Below the pieces are notes generated by a model. That model saw nothing but the letters and a program-made list of their open reading frames with translations. It was not told the DNA's origin and made no database searches. A DNA stretch of 39,384 nt, taken from positions 1 through 39,384 of the forward strand of contig JBEKLQ010000027.1 of assembly GCA_050010115.1 (NCBI GenBank), written 5' to 3'. The position numbers were made by a program, and so were the translations under genes. The DNA comes from JAKACA01 sp050010115. Lineage in GTDB: Bacteria; Actinomycetota; Acidimicrobiia; Acidimicrobiales; Bog-793. Shown in pieces: positions 1 to 8,976 of this stretch. Numbering within the stretch: position 1 is the stretch's first letter; every line of letters begins with the position of its first letter.

Positions 1-2
1 AG

Positions 3-2054
3 TCGCTCATCGGCAAAGCGCGCCGCCGGCCCGACCAGGTGAAACAGGTGCTCGACACGCTGCGGCTGCAGGGACCGACCGAGACTTGGAAAGTCGTCAA
101 CGACCGCTTGTCGAGCCCGATGCTCACCGGCTACTCGACGTCCGGCACCGTCGTCGAGGTCGGTTCCGGCGTCGACGACATCCGGCTTGGCCAGCTCGTC
201 GCTTGTGCCGGCGCCGGCTACGCCAACCACGCCGAGCTCGTCGTCATCCCTCGCAACCTCTGCGCCGTCGCTCCGAAGCACGTCACCGCTCGTGATGCAG
301 CCTTCGGCACCGTCGGCGCCATCGCCCTCCAGGGCATCCATCAAGCCGCCGTCGAGCCCGGATCGCGGATCGTCGTGATCGGTCTCGGCCTCGTCGGCCA
401 GCTGACGTTGCAGCTCTGCAACGCCTACGGCTACGACGCCATCGGGATCGACGCCGACGACACGATGGTGGCGCTCGCCCGCCGGAGCGGCGGTGAGGCG
501 CTGGGAAGGTCCGAGCCGCAGCTCGCCGAGCGCATCGAGCACTACCTCGGTGGAGCACCCGACGCCGTGCTCATCACTGCCGCCACCCGGAGCGCCGACC
601 CGGTCGAGCTGGCGGGGACGCTCGCCCGTGACCGCGGCCAGGTCGTGGTCGTCGGCGACGTGACGGTGGCGCCTCCGCGGGCCAGCTACTACGAGAAGGA
701 GCTCACACTCACCTACTCGCGCTCGTACGGCCCAGGCCGGTATGACCCGCTGTACGAGGAAGGCGGCATCGACTACCCCGAGGGCTATGTCCCGTGGGAC
801 GAGCGGCGGAACCTGTCGGAGATCCTGCGCCTCCTCGCCCGCAAACGCCTCGACTTCGAAGCTCTCGGGCCGGTCGAGTTCGGTGTCGAGCACGCAGCCG
901 ATGCGTTCTCGATGCTGACGGTGACCGGCAGTGAGCGCAAGGTGGCCGTGCTGATCTCCTATGGGGAGCGGGAACTGCCTGCCGAGGCCGGCGCCAACGG
1001 GACCCGCCCGCGCTCGGCGATCGACCTCTCCCCGCCGGCAACAACCGTCGCCGGCCGGACCATCGCCATCGGCGCCGTCGGCGTCGGCTCGTTCGGCACG
1101 CGGATGCTCCTGCCCCATCTCAAGTCCAACCCGGCGGTCTCCTTCTCCTTCATCGCCTCGCATTCCGGCGTGAGCGCAGTGCACCAGGGCAAGCGCTTCG
1201 GATTCGCCCGGGCCGTGAGCGAGCTGCAGGAGGGCCTCGCCAAGGGCGACTCGGACGCAGTGATGGTGTTGACCCGTCACGACTCGCACGCGGGCTACGT
1301 CCTCGAGGCCCTCAAGTCGGGCGTGGCGGTCTACTGCGAGAAACCCCTCGCCCTCACCGAAGGTGACCTCGACCTCATCGCCTCGGCATGGCTCGAGAGT
1401 AGCAAGCCGGTCATGGTCGGGTTCAACCGGCGTTTCGCCCCGGCGGTGACCGTCGTGACCGATGCGCTGGCCGGCCGCCACGCACCGATCCAGGTCGTCG
1501 TGCGGGTCTTCGGTGGCCAGTTGCGGCCGGACTATTGGGCTCTGCAGCCCGAGCAAGGGGGCCGCGTCCTCGGCGAGGCCTGCCACTTTGTCGACCTCGC
1601 CAACTGGCTGGTCGGAGCGCCTGCCGTCGAAGTCACCGCCAGCAGCCTGCACGGGCGCGACCCGTTGCGCACCGAGAGCGTCTCGGCGCTGCTGAGCTAC
1701 GCGGATGGGTCGAGCGCCACGCTCACCTACTCCGGTGACACGCCGCGCGGCGCTCCGAAGGAGTTCATCGAGATCGCCACACTCGGCATGGCGGCCCGCA
1801 TCGACGACTTCCGCTCGCTCACGATCTGGGGTCGGGCGGGGACGCACAAGACGTTCCGGGGCGGGCCGAAAGGGCATGCCGAGGAGATGGCGGGTCTGGT
1901 CGACGTGCTGCAGGGTCGCCGTGTCCCGGCAGCCGACTTCCCCCTCGCCTTGTGGTCGTCGCTCGCCACGTGCAGGCTGGCGGAAGCCATCACGACCGGA
2001 GGCTCCGTTGCCATCGCGCCGGCCGGCGACGGGCTGAAGAAGGCGCTGGCGTGA
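3..2054 (+). CDS. Bi-domain oxidoreductase (MDR dehydrogenase + Gfo/Idh/MocA), 5' partial
   Basis: The reading frame is open from base 3 (SLIGKARRRPDQVKQVL), so the gene begins left of the window; the GTG at 39 is probably internal. Counting from that GTG, residues 1-300 look like a zinc-alcohol-dehydrogenase-type medium-chain reductase with a Rossmann glycine motif (GLGLVG, about 115-120). Residues from about 340 form a second, Gfo/Idh/MocA-type domain with GAVGVGSFG and the family motif EKPLA near 434. Proteins with this two-domain order are typical of surface polysaccharide clusters, where they are thought to oxidise or reduce a sugar or sugar nucleotide; the substrate cannot be read from sequence. 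Its TGA overlaps the GTG of the next gene, which indicates translational coupling in an operon. Confidence 0.85.
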   Translation, partial: SLIGKARRRPDQVKQVLDTLRLQGPTETWKVVNDRLSSPMLTGYSTSGTVVEVGSGVDDIRLGQLVACAGAGYANHAELVVIPRNLCAVAPKHVTARDAAFGTVGAIALQGIHQAAVEPGSRIVVIGLGLVGQLTLQLCNAYGYDAIGIDADDTMVALARRSGGEALGRSEPQLAERIEHYLGGAPDAVLITAATRSADPVELAGTLARDRGQVVVVGDVTVAPPRASYYEKELTLTYSRSYGPGRYDPLYEEGGIDYPEGYVPWDERRNLSEILRLLARKRLDFEALGPVEFGVEHAADAFSMLTVTGSERKVAVLISYGERELPAEAGANGTRPRSAIDLSPPATTVAGRTIAIGAVGVGSFGTRMLLPHLKSNPAVSFSFIASHSGVSAVHQGKRFGFARAVSELQEGLAKGDSDAVMVLTRHDSHAGYVLEALKSGVAVYCEKPLALTEGDLDLIASAWLESSKPVMVGFNRRFAPAVTVVTDALAGRHAPIQVVVRVFGGQLRPDYWALQPEQGGRVLGEACHFVDLANWLVGAPAVEVTASSLHGRDPLRTESVSALLSYADGSSATLTYSGDTPRGAPKEFIEIATLGMAARIDDFRSLTIWGRAGTHKTFRGGPKGHAEEMAGLVDVLQGRRVPAADFPLALWSSLATCRLAEAITTGGSVAIAPAGDGLKKALA

Positions 2055-3154
2055 GGCCGCTGCTCGTCTTCGGTGCCCGGCCGAACTTCGTGAAGATCGC
2101 CCCGATCCACCGGGCCATGTCCGCCAACCCGGTCTTCGACCCGGTGCTCGTGCACACGGGCCAGCACTTCGATGCCGTCATGTCCGACGACGTGATCAAG
2201 GCGCTCGAGCTGCCCGCACCCGACATCGCCCTCGAGGTTGGCGCCGGCTCGCAGGCCTGGCAGATCGCCACGATCATGACGCGCCTCGAGCCGGTCTACG
2301 AGCAGGTGAAGCCGGACTGCACCGTCGTCGTCGGCGATGTCAGTTCCACGCTGGCGGCTGCGCTCGTGTCGGGCACCTTGGGCGTCCCGGTCGCCCATGT
2401 CGAGGCAGGACTGCGCAGCTTCAACGAGTCGATGCCCGAGGAACGCAACCGGATCCTGACGGACCGCCTGTCCCGCTGGCTGTTCGCGCCGTCGGCCGAT
2501 GCCGTCGTCAACCTCGAGGCCGAAGGGATCGAGGCCGATCGGGTCCACCTCGTCGGCAACGTGATGATCGACTCGCTCGATTGGGTCCTGCCGCGCATCG
2601 ACGTCCCCGACGTGCGGCGACGCTTTGGGGTGGGGGAGTCAGGCTTCGGCTTGGTGACGCTGCACCGTGCGTCGAACGTCGACGACCCCGCCGTGCTCGC
2701 CCGGCTCGTGGGCGCCCTCGTCGAGGTGAGCCGCGCAGTCCGGTTGTTGTTCGCCGTGCACCCGCGGACACAGCAGCGTCTCGAGCTCGCCGATCTCGAC
2801 ACCGGTCCAGGCATCACGATGCTCCCGCCGCTCAACTACCCGGACTTCGTGGCTTTGATGTCTGCTGCGTCTCTCGTGCTGACGGACTCGGGCGGCATCC
2901 AGGAGGAGGCGGTCGTGCTCGGGACACCGTGCCTCACGCTGCGGGAGGAGACGGAGCGGCCGAGCACGCTCGAGGGCGGTCGCAACAAGGTCGTCGGGAC
3001 CGACCCGGAGACGATCCTGGCGGCCGCCCGGGAGTCGCTCGCCGCCTCCTCGGCGGGCCGCCTCCCGCCGTACCGGCCACCACTGTGGGACGGGTTGACG
3101 GCACAGCGAGTGGCCGAGGTGCTCGCTACAGACGGAGATGGGATGGCGCGATGA
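2051..3154 (+). CDS. wecB: UDP-N-acetylglucosamine 2-epimerase (non-hydrolysing)
   Basis: This 367-residue cytosolic enzyme interconverts UDP-GlcNAc and UDP-ManNAc. Family motifs visible are GARPNFVKIAPI at the N-terminus, HTGQHFD, VVGDVSST, the strongly conserved HVEAGLRSFNESMPEE segment, and DSGGIQEEA near the C-terminus, where the nucleotide binds. Length is normal for the family. The GTG start at 2051 lies inside the preceding stop codon (GTGA overlap) and puts the first beta strand at residue 2; a longer frame from 1952 would add a sequence without family resemblance. The stop overlaps the ATG of the dehydrogenase gene, so epimerase and dehydrogenase are coupled, as expected for making UDP-ManNAc uronic acid. 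Confidence 0.93.
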   Translation: MRPLLVFGARPNFVKIAPIHRAMSANPVFDPVLVHTGQHFDAVMSDDVIKALELPAPDIALEVGAGSQAWQIATIMTRLEPVYEQVKPDCTVVVGDVSSTLAAALVSGTLGVPVAHVEAGLRSFNESMPEERNRILTDRLSRWLFAPSADAVVNLEAEGIEADRVHLVGNVMIDSLDWVLPRIDVPDVRRRFGVGESGFGLVTLHRASNVDDPAVLARLVGALVEVSRAVRLLFAVHPRTQQRLELADLDTGPGITMLPPLNYPDFVALMSAASLVLTDSGGIQEEAVVLGTPCLTLREETERPSTLEGGRNKVVGTDPETILAAARESLAASSAGRLPPYRPPLWDGLTAQRVAEVLATDGDGMAR

Positions 3155-4515
3155 GCACAAGCGGTTCGGGAGTCGCGGAGGGTGCTGTCAACGATCCGGT
3201 CGCCTCCGGCGCGAGGTTGCCGCTCGAAGGCGCCGTGCCGTACCCTCCGGCAATGGGTGCCAAGCGGCTCGTGGTGATGGGCCAGGGCTATGTCGGCCTG
3301 CCGCTGGCGATGCGCGCTGTCGAGGTCGGTTATACCGTCATCGGCCTCGACGTCGACAAGGAGCGGGTCGAGCGGCTGCTGGCCGGTCAGTCCTTCATCG
3401 AGGACGTGGCTCCGGAGCGGCTCGTGGCGGCGCTGGCGACCGGCCGGTACACGCCGACCGCCGACATCGAGGCTTGCGCCGACTTCGATATCGCTGTCAT
3501 CACTGTGCCGACACCACTGTACGAAGGGCTCCCGGATCTCTCGTACATCGAGCAGGCGTGCGAGATGCTCGGGCCGCTCGTCCGGGAGGGATCGTGCGTC
3601 GTGCTCGAGTCGACGACCTACCCGGGGACCACGACCGAGGTGGTCGCGCCGATCCTCGAGCGTCGGTCCGGCCTCCTCGCCGGCCGGGACTTCCGCTTGG
3701 GCTACAGCCCTGAGCGAATCGACCCGGGCAACGAGACGTGGCATTTCGAGAACACGCCGAAGATCGTGGCGGGCATAGACGAGGCGTCGCGAGTGGCCAT
3801 GACGGAGTTCTACTCGTCCGTCGTCGACGCCGTGATGGAGGTGAGCGGCACGGCCGAGGCCGAGCTCGCCAAGCTCGTGGAGAACACGTTCCGCCATGTC
3901 AACATCGCTCTCGCCAACGAGCTGGCGATGGTCGCCGACGAGCTGGGGATCGACATCTGGGAGTCGATCCGGGCTGCGTCGACGAAACCCTTCGGGTTCA
4001 TGCCGTTCTATCCCGGTCCCGGCGTGGGTGGGCACTGCATCCCGGTCGACCCGTCGTTCCTGTCGTGGCGCGTCCGCCGGAGGCTCGGGTACGCGTTCCG
4101 GTTCGTCGAGATCGCCAACGACGTGAACGAGCACATGCCCGACTACGTCGTGAGGCGGCTCGGGCTTGCGTTCAACGAGCAGTCGAAGTCGCTGAAAGGC
4201 TCCCGGCTGCTCGTGCTCGGGCTTGCGTACAAGCGCAATTCTGCCGACGCCCGGCAGTCTCCGGCGGTCCCGCTCATCGAGCGACTGCTGGAGCTCGGCG
4301 CCGAAGTTCGCCTCGCCGATCCCCATGTCGGGCCGGCCCCGCTCGACGACCGGGTCACGCGAGTCGAGGCCACCACTGAGGAGGCGTCGTTGGCCGACGG
4401 GGTGCTGCTCCTCACCGACCACGATGCGTTCGACTTGCCGGCCATCGCTGCTGCGGCGCCTTACCTGTTCGACACCCGCCATCGGGTATCCGGGCCCACG
4501 GTCGAGCATCTCTGA
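3151..4515 (+). CDS. wecC: Nucleotide sugar dehydrogenase, UDP-ManNAc 6-dehydrogenase type
   Basis: A 454-residue UDP-sugar 6-dehydrogenase that would use two NAD+ to oxidise the C6 hydroxyl to a carboxylate. Motifs in order: Rossmann MGQGYVGLPLA after a 34-residue extension, STTYPGTT, SPERIDPGN, KLVENTFRHVN, the catalytic cysteine C296 in GPGVGGHCIPVDP, and the C-terminal domain signature GLAYKRNSADARQSP. The start at 3151 overlaps the wecB stop (ATGA); an in-frame ATG at 3253 would remove the low-complexity extension and is the alternative. Adjacency to wecB suggests UDP-ManNAc as substrate, but a UDP-GlcNAc dehydrogenase (WbpA type) cannot be excluded by motif alone. Confidence 0.9.
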   Translation: MSTSGSGVAEGAVNDPVASGARLPLEGAVPYPPAMGAKRLVVMGQGYVGLPLAMRAVEVGYTVIGLDVDKERVERLLAGQSFIEDVAPERLVAALATGRYTPTADIEACADFDIAVITVPTPLYEGLPDLSYIEQACEMLGPLVREGSCVVLESTTYPGTTTEVVAPILERRSGLLAGRDFRLGYSPERIDPGNETWHFENTPKIVAGIDEASRVAMTEFYSSVVDAVMEVSGTAEAELAKLVENTFRHVNIALANELAMVADELGIDIWESIRAASTKPFGFMPFYPGPGVGGHCIPVDPSFLSWRVRRRLGYAFRFVEIANDVNEHMPDYVVRRLGLAFNEQSKSLKGSRLLVLGLAYKRNSADARQSPAVPLIERLLELGAEVRLADPHVGPAPLDDRVTRVEATTEEASLADGVLLLTDHDAFDLPAIAAAAPYLFDTRHRVSGPTVEHL

Positions 4516-4518
4516 GCA

Positions 4519-5763
4519 GTGAGCCGCGCCGCTAGGCCGGGGCTCCCCGGCATCGATGAGGTCACCCGCACGGCGAGGTTCCTCGAGGCGTATTGGCGGG
4601 AGCGTGCCGATACGAGCTTCGACCCCTACGACGGGTTGGAGACGGATCGGCTGGCCGTCGTGTCCCAGCTCCCACGGCCGGTGCAGCTCGCCATCGTCCA
4701 GCTGAACAAACGCTCGCCGGTCAACCTCCGCTCCCTCGAAGGCATCCGGCCGACGCGCAACGCCTACACGGTCGCACACTTCGCCTCTGCGGGCGCCCTC
4801 TTGGCCAGGCTCGTGCCGACGGAGGCGAGGACAGCGACCCTCGGCGCCATGGCCACGCGCCTGGACTGGCTGTGCTCGAACCGGGTCGAGGCGGCTTGGG
4901 GGTACCCGTTCGACGTCCAGACGAAGACGTTCGCCTACCGCAAGACAGTGCCGAACGTGATCTGCACGGCGTTCACCGTCGAGGCCCTGCTCGACGGGGC
5001 CGGCGCCGTAGCAGGCGAGGATGGCTACGGGGAGCGCTCGGCGCGCTGGCAGGACGCAGCTTCCGGAGCCGCCGCCTGGGCGCTCGACCGTCTCTACCTC
5101 GAGTCCGGTGGACGCCGGTACTTTCGCTACGTGCCGGCCGAGCGCTTGCTGATCCACAACGCCAACGTGCTCGCAGCGCGCTTCGTGGCCCGTACCGCCC
5201 GGGCGTTCGGCGACGAGTCCTGGCTCGAGACCGCCCGTGGTTGCCTCGACGTGACGACCCGTGAGATCGGTGCGGATGGCCTGCTGCCCTACGGCGAGGG
5301 GAGCAGGGAGGCGTGGGTGGATGGGCACCATACGGGTTTCGTGGCGGAGGCACTGCTGGACTTGTCCGGGTGGCTGGATGACCCCGAGTTGCGTGCCCTG
5401 GCCGACCGCGTGCGGGCGGGCTACCGGCGGTCTCTTTTCGAGGCGGACGGGCGACCACTGCTGTACCCGGGCAAGCGGTTCCCCGTGGACGTGATCACCG
5501 GGGCGCAGGGCATCCAGACCTTCGCCCTGGACGGCGGCTCGGAGGTTGCGTTCGCCCAGGCGATCGCGGGGTACATGCTCACCTGGATGAGGACCAGGTC
5601 GGGAACCTTCGTTTACCGCAAAGGGCGGGTGCACCGGAAGGCCGTACCCTACGTCCGCTGGTCGGATGCGCCGATGTGCCTCGCCCTCACCCGTCTGGCG
5701 GCAGTGCTGGCCGGGGTAGCGACCCCGGCACCGACACCAGAGAAGAAGGATCGTCACCCATGA
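4519..5763 (+). CDS. Hypothetical polysaccharide-locus protein, probable alpha/alpha toroid fold
   Basis: I do not recognise a characterised function. The 414-residue protein has no signal peptide or membrane segment. It shows repeated helix-pair patterns with aromatic and Gly/Trp-rich turns (WGYPFDVQTKTFAYRKTVPN near 135, YFRYVPAERLLIHNANVLAARF, GHHTGFVAEALLDL, TFVYRKGRVHRKAVPYVRW near the end), which resemble six-hairpin or alpha/alpha-toroid enzymes acting on sugars. The GTG start is 3 bases after the wecC-like stop, and the stop overlaps the ATG of the DUF354 gene, so it belongs to the same operon. A role in building, modifying or trimming the surface polysaccharide is inference from context. 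Confidence 0.75.
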   Translation: MSRAARPGLPGIDEVTRTARFLEAYWRERADTSFDPYDGLETDRLAVVSQLPRPVQLAIVQLNKRSPVNLRSLEGIRPTRNAYTVAHFASAGALLARLVPTEARTATLGAMATRLDWLCSNRVEAAWGYPFDVQTKTFAYRKTVPNVICTAFTVEALLDGAGAVAGEDGYGERSARWQDAASGAAAWALDRLYLESGGRRYFRYVPAERLLIHNANVLAARFVARTARAFGDESWLETARGCLDVTTREIGADGLLPYGEGSREAWVDGHHTGFVAEALLDLSGWLDDPELRALADRVRAGYRRSLFEADGRPLLYPGKRFPVDVITGAQGIQTFALDGGSEVAFAQAIAGYMLTWMRTRSGTFVYRKGRVHRKAVPYVRWSDAPMCLALTRLAAVLAGVATPAPTPEKKDRHP

Positions 5764-6788
5764 AGTGGTGGATCGACATCGCGAATGCTCCGAACGTGAC
5801 GGTCTTCAGGCCGATCGTGGACCGCTTGCGCGCTGAGGGCGACGACATCGTGGTGACGGCATGGGATCGGGGCCAGGCCCGAGCGCTCTCGGCGGCGGCC
5901 TGGCCGGACACACGCCTCGTGGGTAGCCAGGGCTACCACACGGAGCGGTGGGCGAAAGGGACAGCGATCTTCCGGCGCGCAGCCGACCTCGCCCGCGCCG
6001 TGCGGGGGGATGGTATCGACGTCGCTCTCGGGCACGCGTCAAACGCGCAGGTGATGGCCGCCCGGTTGTTGCAGATCCCGTCGGTGAACATGATGGACTA
6101 CGAGCACCACCCGGCGAACCATGTCGGTTTCCGATTGGCTGACCTCGTGTTCACACCGGCGGCGATCCCGTTCGCTTCGCTGAAGCCGTTCGGGTTGTCG
6201 AGGCGCCGTTGGGTTCCCTACCCGTGCTTGAAGGAGGAGATCGCCTTCTCCACCTTCGAGCCCCAGGCAGAGTTCCGCAAGGCTTTGGACGTTGCCGAGG
6301 ACGAGATCATGGCCGTGGTCCGCCCCGCCGCCGAAGGTGCCTTGTACCACCGGCACCGGAATTCGCTGTGCGACGACATCGTGGACCGTCTGGGCGAGGA
6401 GGGGTGCACCGTGCTGCTCACCCCTCGCACCTCGTCGCAAGGGGTGGAGTTCGAGGGCCGGCGTGGCGTGCGAGTGCTGCGCGAACCCGTGTCGGGCCCG
6501 GACCTGTTGTGCTGCGCCGATCTGTTCGTGGGCGCCGGCGGGTCGATGACCCGGGAAGCAGCCGTGCTGGGGACGCCCGCCTACTCGATCTTCCAGGGCA
6601 AGCCGGCGGCGGTCGACCGGTGGCTCGAGGAGCGGGGCCGGCTGACGACGCTGGTGTCCGCCGAGGACCTGCCGGTGCCGACCGAGCGGCGGCCGGCGGG
6701 GGACCGGGCGCTCCGGACGGCGTCGGCGGCGGCGCTCGACGGGTTCATGGCGCTGCTGGAGAGCCGGGTCAAGCCGCTCGTGCGGTGA
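5760..6788 (+). CDS. DUF354 family protein (glycosyltransferase-B-like)
   Basis: The 342-residue product begins MKWWIDIANAPNVTVFRPIV, the typical opening of DUF354 proteins, which resemble GT-B glycosyltransferases or epimerases and occur in bacterial and archaeal polysaccharide loci. A second domain contains LFVGAGGSMTREAAVLGTPAYS (about residues 259-280), which looks like the nucleotide-sugar-binding half of a GT-B fold. The ATG at 5760 overlaps the previous stop (ATGA), which decides the start over longer in-frame options. It is the last gene of the forward operon and ends 33 bp from the convergent sugar transferase. Biochemical function of the family is not established to my knowledge. 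Confidence 0.85.
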   Translation: MKWWIDIANAPNVTVFRPIVDRLRAEGDDIVVTAWDRGQARALSAAAWPDTRLVGSQGYHTERWAKGTAIFRRAADLARAVRGDGIDVALGHASNAQVMAARLLQIPSVNMMDYEHHPANHVGFRLADLVFTPAAIPFASLKPFGLSRRRWVPYPCLKEEIAFSTFEPQAEFRKALDVAEDEIMAVVRPAAEGALYHRHRNSLCDDIVDRLGEEGCTVLLTPRTSSQGVEFEGRRGVRVLREPVSGPDLLCCADLFVGAGGSMTREAAVLGTPAYSIFQGKPAAVDRWLEERGRLTTLVSAEDLPVPTERRPAGDRALRTASAAALDGFMALLESRVKPLVR

Positions 6789-6821
6789 GATCGGGCCGGC
6801 CGCACCTCTAGGGGGCCAGCG

Positions 6822-8357
6822 TCAGCGGGCGTCGTCCCGCAGGATCGCGGGGATCGTCTTCAAGATGATCAGCGTGTCCTTGAACAGCGACCACGTCTCC
6901 GCATAGTGGACGTCGAGACGGAGCATGTCTGCAGGGCTCAAGCGTGAACGGCCGCTCACCTGCCACAGGCCGGTCATCCCCGGCAGCACGTCGAGACGCC
7001 GGCGTTGCCAGTCCTCGTACAGGTCCACTTCGTAGGCGAGCGCGGGCCGGGGGCCGACGAGGCTCATGTCGCCCTTGAGAACGTTCAGTAGTTGCGGCAG
7101 CTCATCCAGCGAGTACCGGCGCATGACCTTCCCGACCCTCGTGATCCGAGGATCGTCGGTGAGCTTGAAGAAACCCCCCGACTCTGCTCCCAGGCCTTCT
7201 TCCCCGGCCAGCATTTGGAACATGAACTCCCGGTGGGCCTGATCCGACGCACCAGCGGTCATAGAGCGGAACTTGAGGAGCTCGAAGCGCTTGCCGTCCA
7301 TGCCGACCCGTTCCTGCCGGAACAGCACTGGACCGGACGACGTCATCCGCACGAGCATTGCCATCACGAGCATCGGGAGCCCGGTCACGGCGAGCACGAC
7401 GGATCCACCGACCAGGTCGACCGCCCGTTTCACAGCCCAGTGGGGCCCGCGCACGGGGTTCTCGAACAGCGTCAGCAACGGGAAGTCCCCGAACGACTCG
7501 ACGCTCACCTTGGATGGCGGGAGCCCGAACATCTCCGGTACCGCCCGCAACCGTGCGCCTCGCATCCCGGCATGGCTGACGATGCTCGAGATCTGGTCCG
7601 GAGCCATCGAGAACGACGAGATCACCACCTCGTCGATCGGCACCTCGCTGGACAGTTTCGCGAGCACGGCGCCGAGGTCGACGTGGAGCTCGGTGTCGGT
7701 GATGTGTGCGATCACCCGGTAGCCCGATCCGGTCTGGGCCTCGATGCTCTTAATGAACGAGGTGGCGGACGGCCCGTCGCCGATCACCACGACGGAGGCG
7801 AGATTGTGCCCCCGGCGCCGCAGCCGGAGCAGCACGTCGCGCACCGCCGACCGGGTCAGGCCGAGCGACAGGGCCACGAGCGGGACCGAGAGCAGGATCG
7901 TGCCCCGCGAGAAAGACGACCCTTTGACGAGGGTCGGCCGCCAGAAGAAGGCGGTCACCACCAGCACAATGCCGATGATGAATGCCTCGCGGAACGCCTC
8001 GACCCACTCCTCGAGATACCCATCCGCGCTCCGCGCCCTGTCCGGACGGCTGCGGATCGTCAGCAGCATGACGAGAGCGCCCGCCAAACCGCTGAGGAAG
8101 ATGTAGCCGAGGTGGAAGAGCCTCCCGTGCTTGTAGCCGTCCACGAAGAAGTGAGCCAGACCCACCGCGACGAAGGCGGTCGAACCGCACAGGATGCTTC
8201 CGATCATCACGAACGCGAATCGCTTCAGGCGCCTCCATGGCGCGAGCTTGCGACCGGCGGCGAAGCCGCTCGTCAGCAGGACTGTTGGCCGCGACTCCCC
8301 GATCTCCCGCTCGATCAGGTCGCGATCGTCGTGGTTCCGAGTGACGAAGAAGCTCAT
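6822..8357 (-). CDS. Polyprenyl-phosphate sugar-1-phosphate transferase (exopolysaccharide initiating enzyme)
   Basis: A 511-residue membrane enzyme that would transfer a sugar phosphate from a nucleotide sugar to undecaprenyl phosphate, starting a repeat unit. The N-terminal half has several hydrophobic segments and then a Rossmann-like part (VVVIGDGPSATSFIKS). The C-terminal third is the bacterial sugar transferase domain: KRAVDLVGGSVVL membrane hairpin, FRQERVGMDGKRFELLKFRSM, LPQLLNVLKGDMSLVGPRP, and LPGMTGLWQVSGRS. I chose ATG 8357 because GAGGAA lies just upstream; a GTG at 8384 would add nine residues and lacks a clear ribosome site. It faces the wec operon and probably supplies the carrier-linked first sugar for it. 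Confidence 0.9.
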   Translation of the reverse strand: MSFFVTRNHDDRDLIEREIGESRPTVLLTSGFAAGRKLAPWRRLKRFAFVMIGSILCGSTAFVAVGLAHFFVDGYKHGRLFHLGYIFLSGLAGALVMLLTIRSRPDRARSADGYLEEWVEAFREAFIIGIVLVVTAFFWRPTLVKGSSFSRGTILLSVPLVALSLGLTRSAVRDVLLRLRRRGHNLASVVVIGDGPSATSFIKSIEAQTGSGYRVIAHITDTELHVDLGAVLAKLSSEVPIDEVVISSFSMAPDQISSIVSHAGMRGARLRAVPEMFGLPPSKVSVESFGDFPLLTLFENPVRGPHWAVKRAVDLVGGSVVLAVTGLPMLVMAMLVRMTSSGPVLFRQERVGMDGKRFELLKFRSMTAGASDQAHREFMFQMLAGEEGLGAESGGFFKLTDDPRITRVGKVMRRYSLDELPQLLNVLKGDMSLVGPRPALAYEVDLYEDWQRRRLDVLPGMTGLWQVSGRSRLSPADMLRLDVHYAETWSLFKDTLIILKTIPAILRDDAR

Positions 8358-8554
8358 GGCTTCCTCAGTGCGTTGCCCAGCCACTGACCCCCCGGTGCAT
8401 GCGTGCCGTGTCCTCGTTGATGGAAGTCATCCCCTTGCTCCCTTAATGATGGCCCATCAACCGTCCGCTTGGAAAGCCCGAATGTGTCGCCTCGTTGACT
8501 TCGAGATGAATTCTGGGCACGTGTTCAACGCCGCCCGAGGGCGGCGCCGTGGTC

Positions 8555-8764
8555 TCAGGCCAGATCCAGCTGTACGCCCATTCGCTTCAAGTACGCCAAG
8601 CGGCGTTGCGCCGCCTGCTCCCATTGCGAGAGATCCGCCTCGAAATGATCTCGGTCACCGTCTTCGTACGCGTGCTCCAGCTCGTCGAAAGCCTTGTCTT
8701 CTTCGTCGAGCAAGGCCCGGTACTGATGGAGCATGTGATCGTCGATCACCCCGGTGAGGGTCAT
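8555..8764 (-). CDS. Small helical hypothetical protein (69 aa)
   Basis: No family recognised. The 69-residue acidic product is almost entirely predicted helix, with heptad-like spacing through the segment from HQYRALLDEEDKAFDELEHAYEDGD to WEQAAQRRLAYLKRMG, so a short helical hairpin or coiled coil is likely. The reading frame is supported by a strong ribosome site (AAGGGAG, 8 bases before the ATG). It lies 197 bp upstream of the sugar transferase gene on the same strand, so cotranscription is possible but not shown. Confidence 0.65.
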   Translation of the reverse strand: MTLTGVIDDHMLHQYRALLDEEDKAFDELEHAYEDGDRDHFEADLSQWEQAAQRRLAYLKRMGVQLDLA

Positions 8765-8848
8765 CCATATCTCCCTTCGCAGCAGTCAGGCGGGTAACCC
8801 GCTGCCTCCTTCGTGGAATTCCGGAACACGCTGGAACCTGATGCGGAG

Positions 8849-8854
8849 AGCCTA
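8849..8854 (-). promoter_or_regulatory. Candidate -10 element upstream of the small helical gene
   Basis: On the minus strand the hexamer TAGGCT matches the TAnnnT form of actinobacterial -10 elements and recurs at another start in this window (15580-15585). It lies 84 bases upstream of the ATG at 8764, so it would give a conventional leader, consistent with the Shine-Dalgarno site of that gene. No good -35 was found. Nothing else is apparent in 8765-8976. Confidence 0.25.
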
Positions 8855-8976
8855 GTCCCGCGCCACGGCTCGCGCCCCTCTGCGGTGTCGCCGGTCGAGT
8901 GACGATCGCGTGACGATCGGCTTCGATGTCCACGTCGCACACGTGCCGCCTGACGGGGAGAGCAGCGTGGATGGGG

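Noticed and set aside
2836..5757. 973-codon open frame on the minus strand opposite the epimerase-dehydrogenase-toroid genes
   Set aside because: It is a by-product of strong third-position G+C bias in three real forward genes; its protein is Arg/His/Gly-rich without any family resemblance.
7092..8387. 431-codon forward frame opposite the sugar transferase gene
   Set aside because: Antisense shadow rich in His/Arg/Glu; the reverse frame contains all sugar transferase motifs.
8896..8918. GTGACGATCG direct repeat upstream of the small helical gene
   Set aside because: Only two short copies, not aligned with any promoter element; probably chance in G+C-rich DNA.
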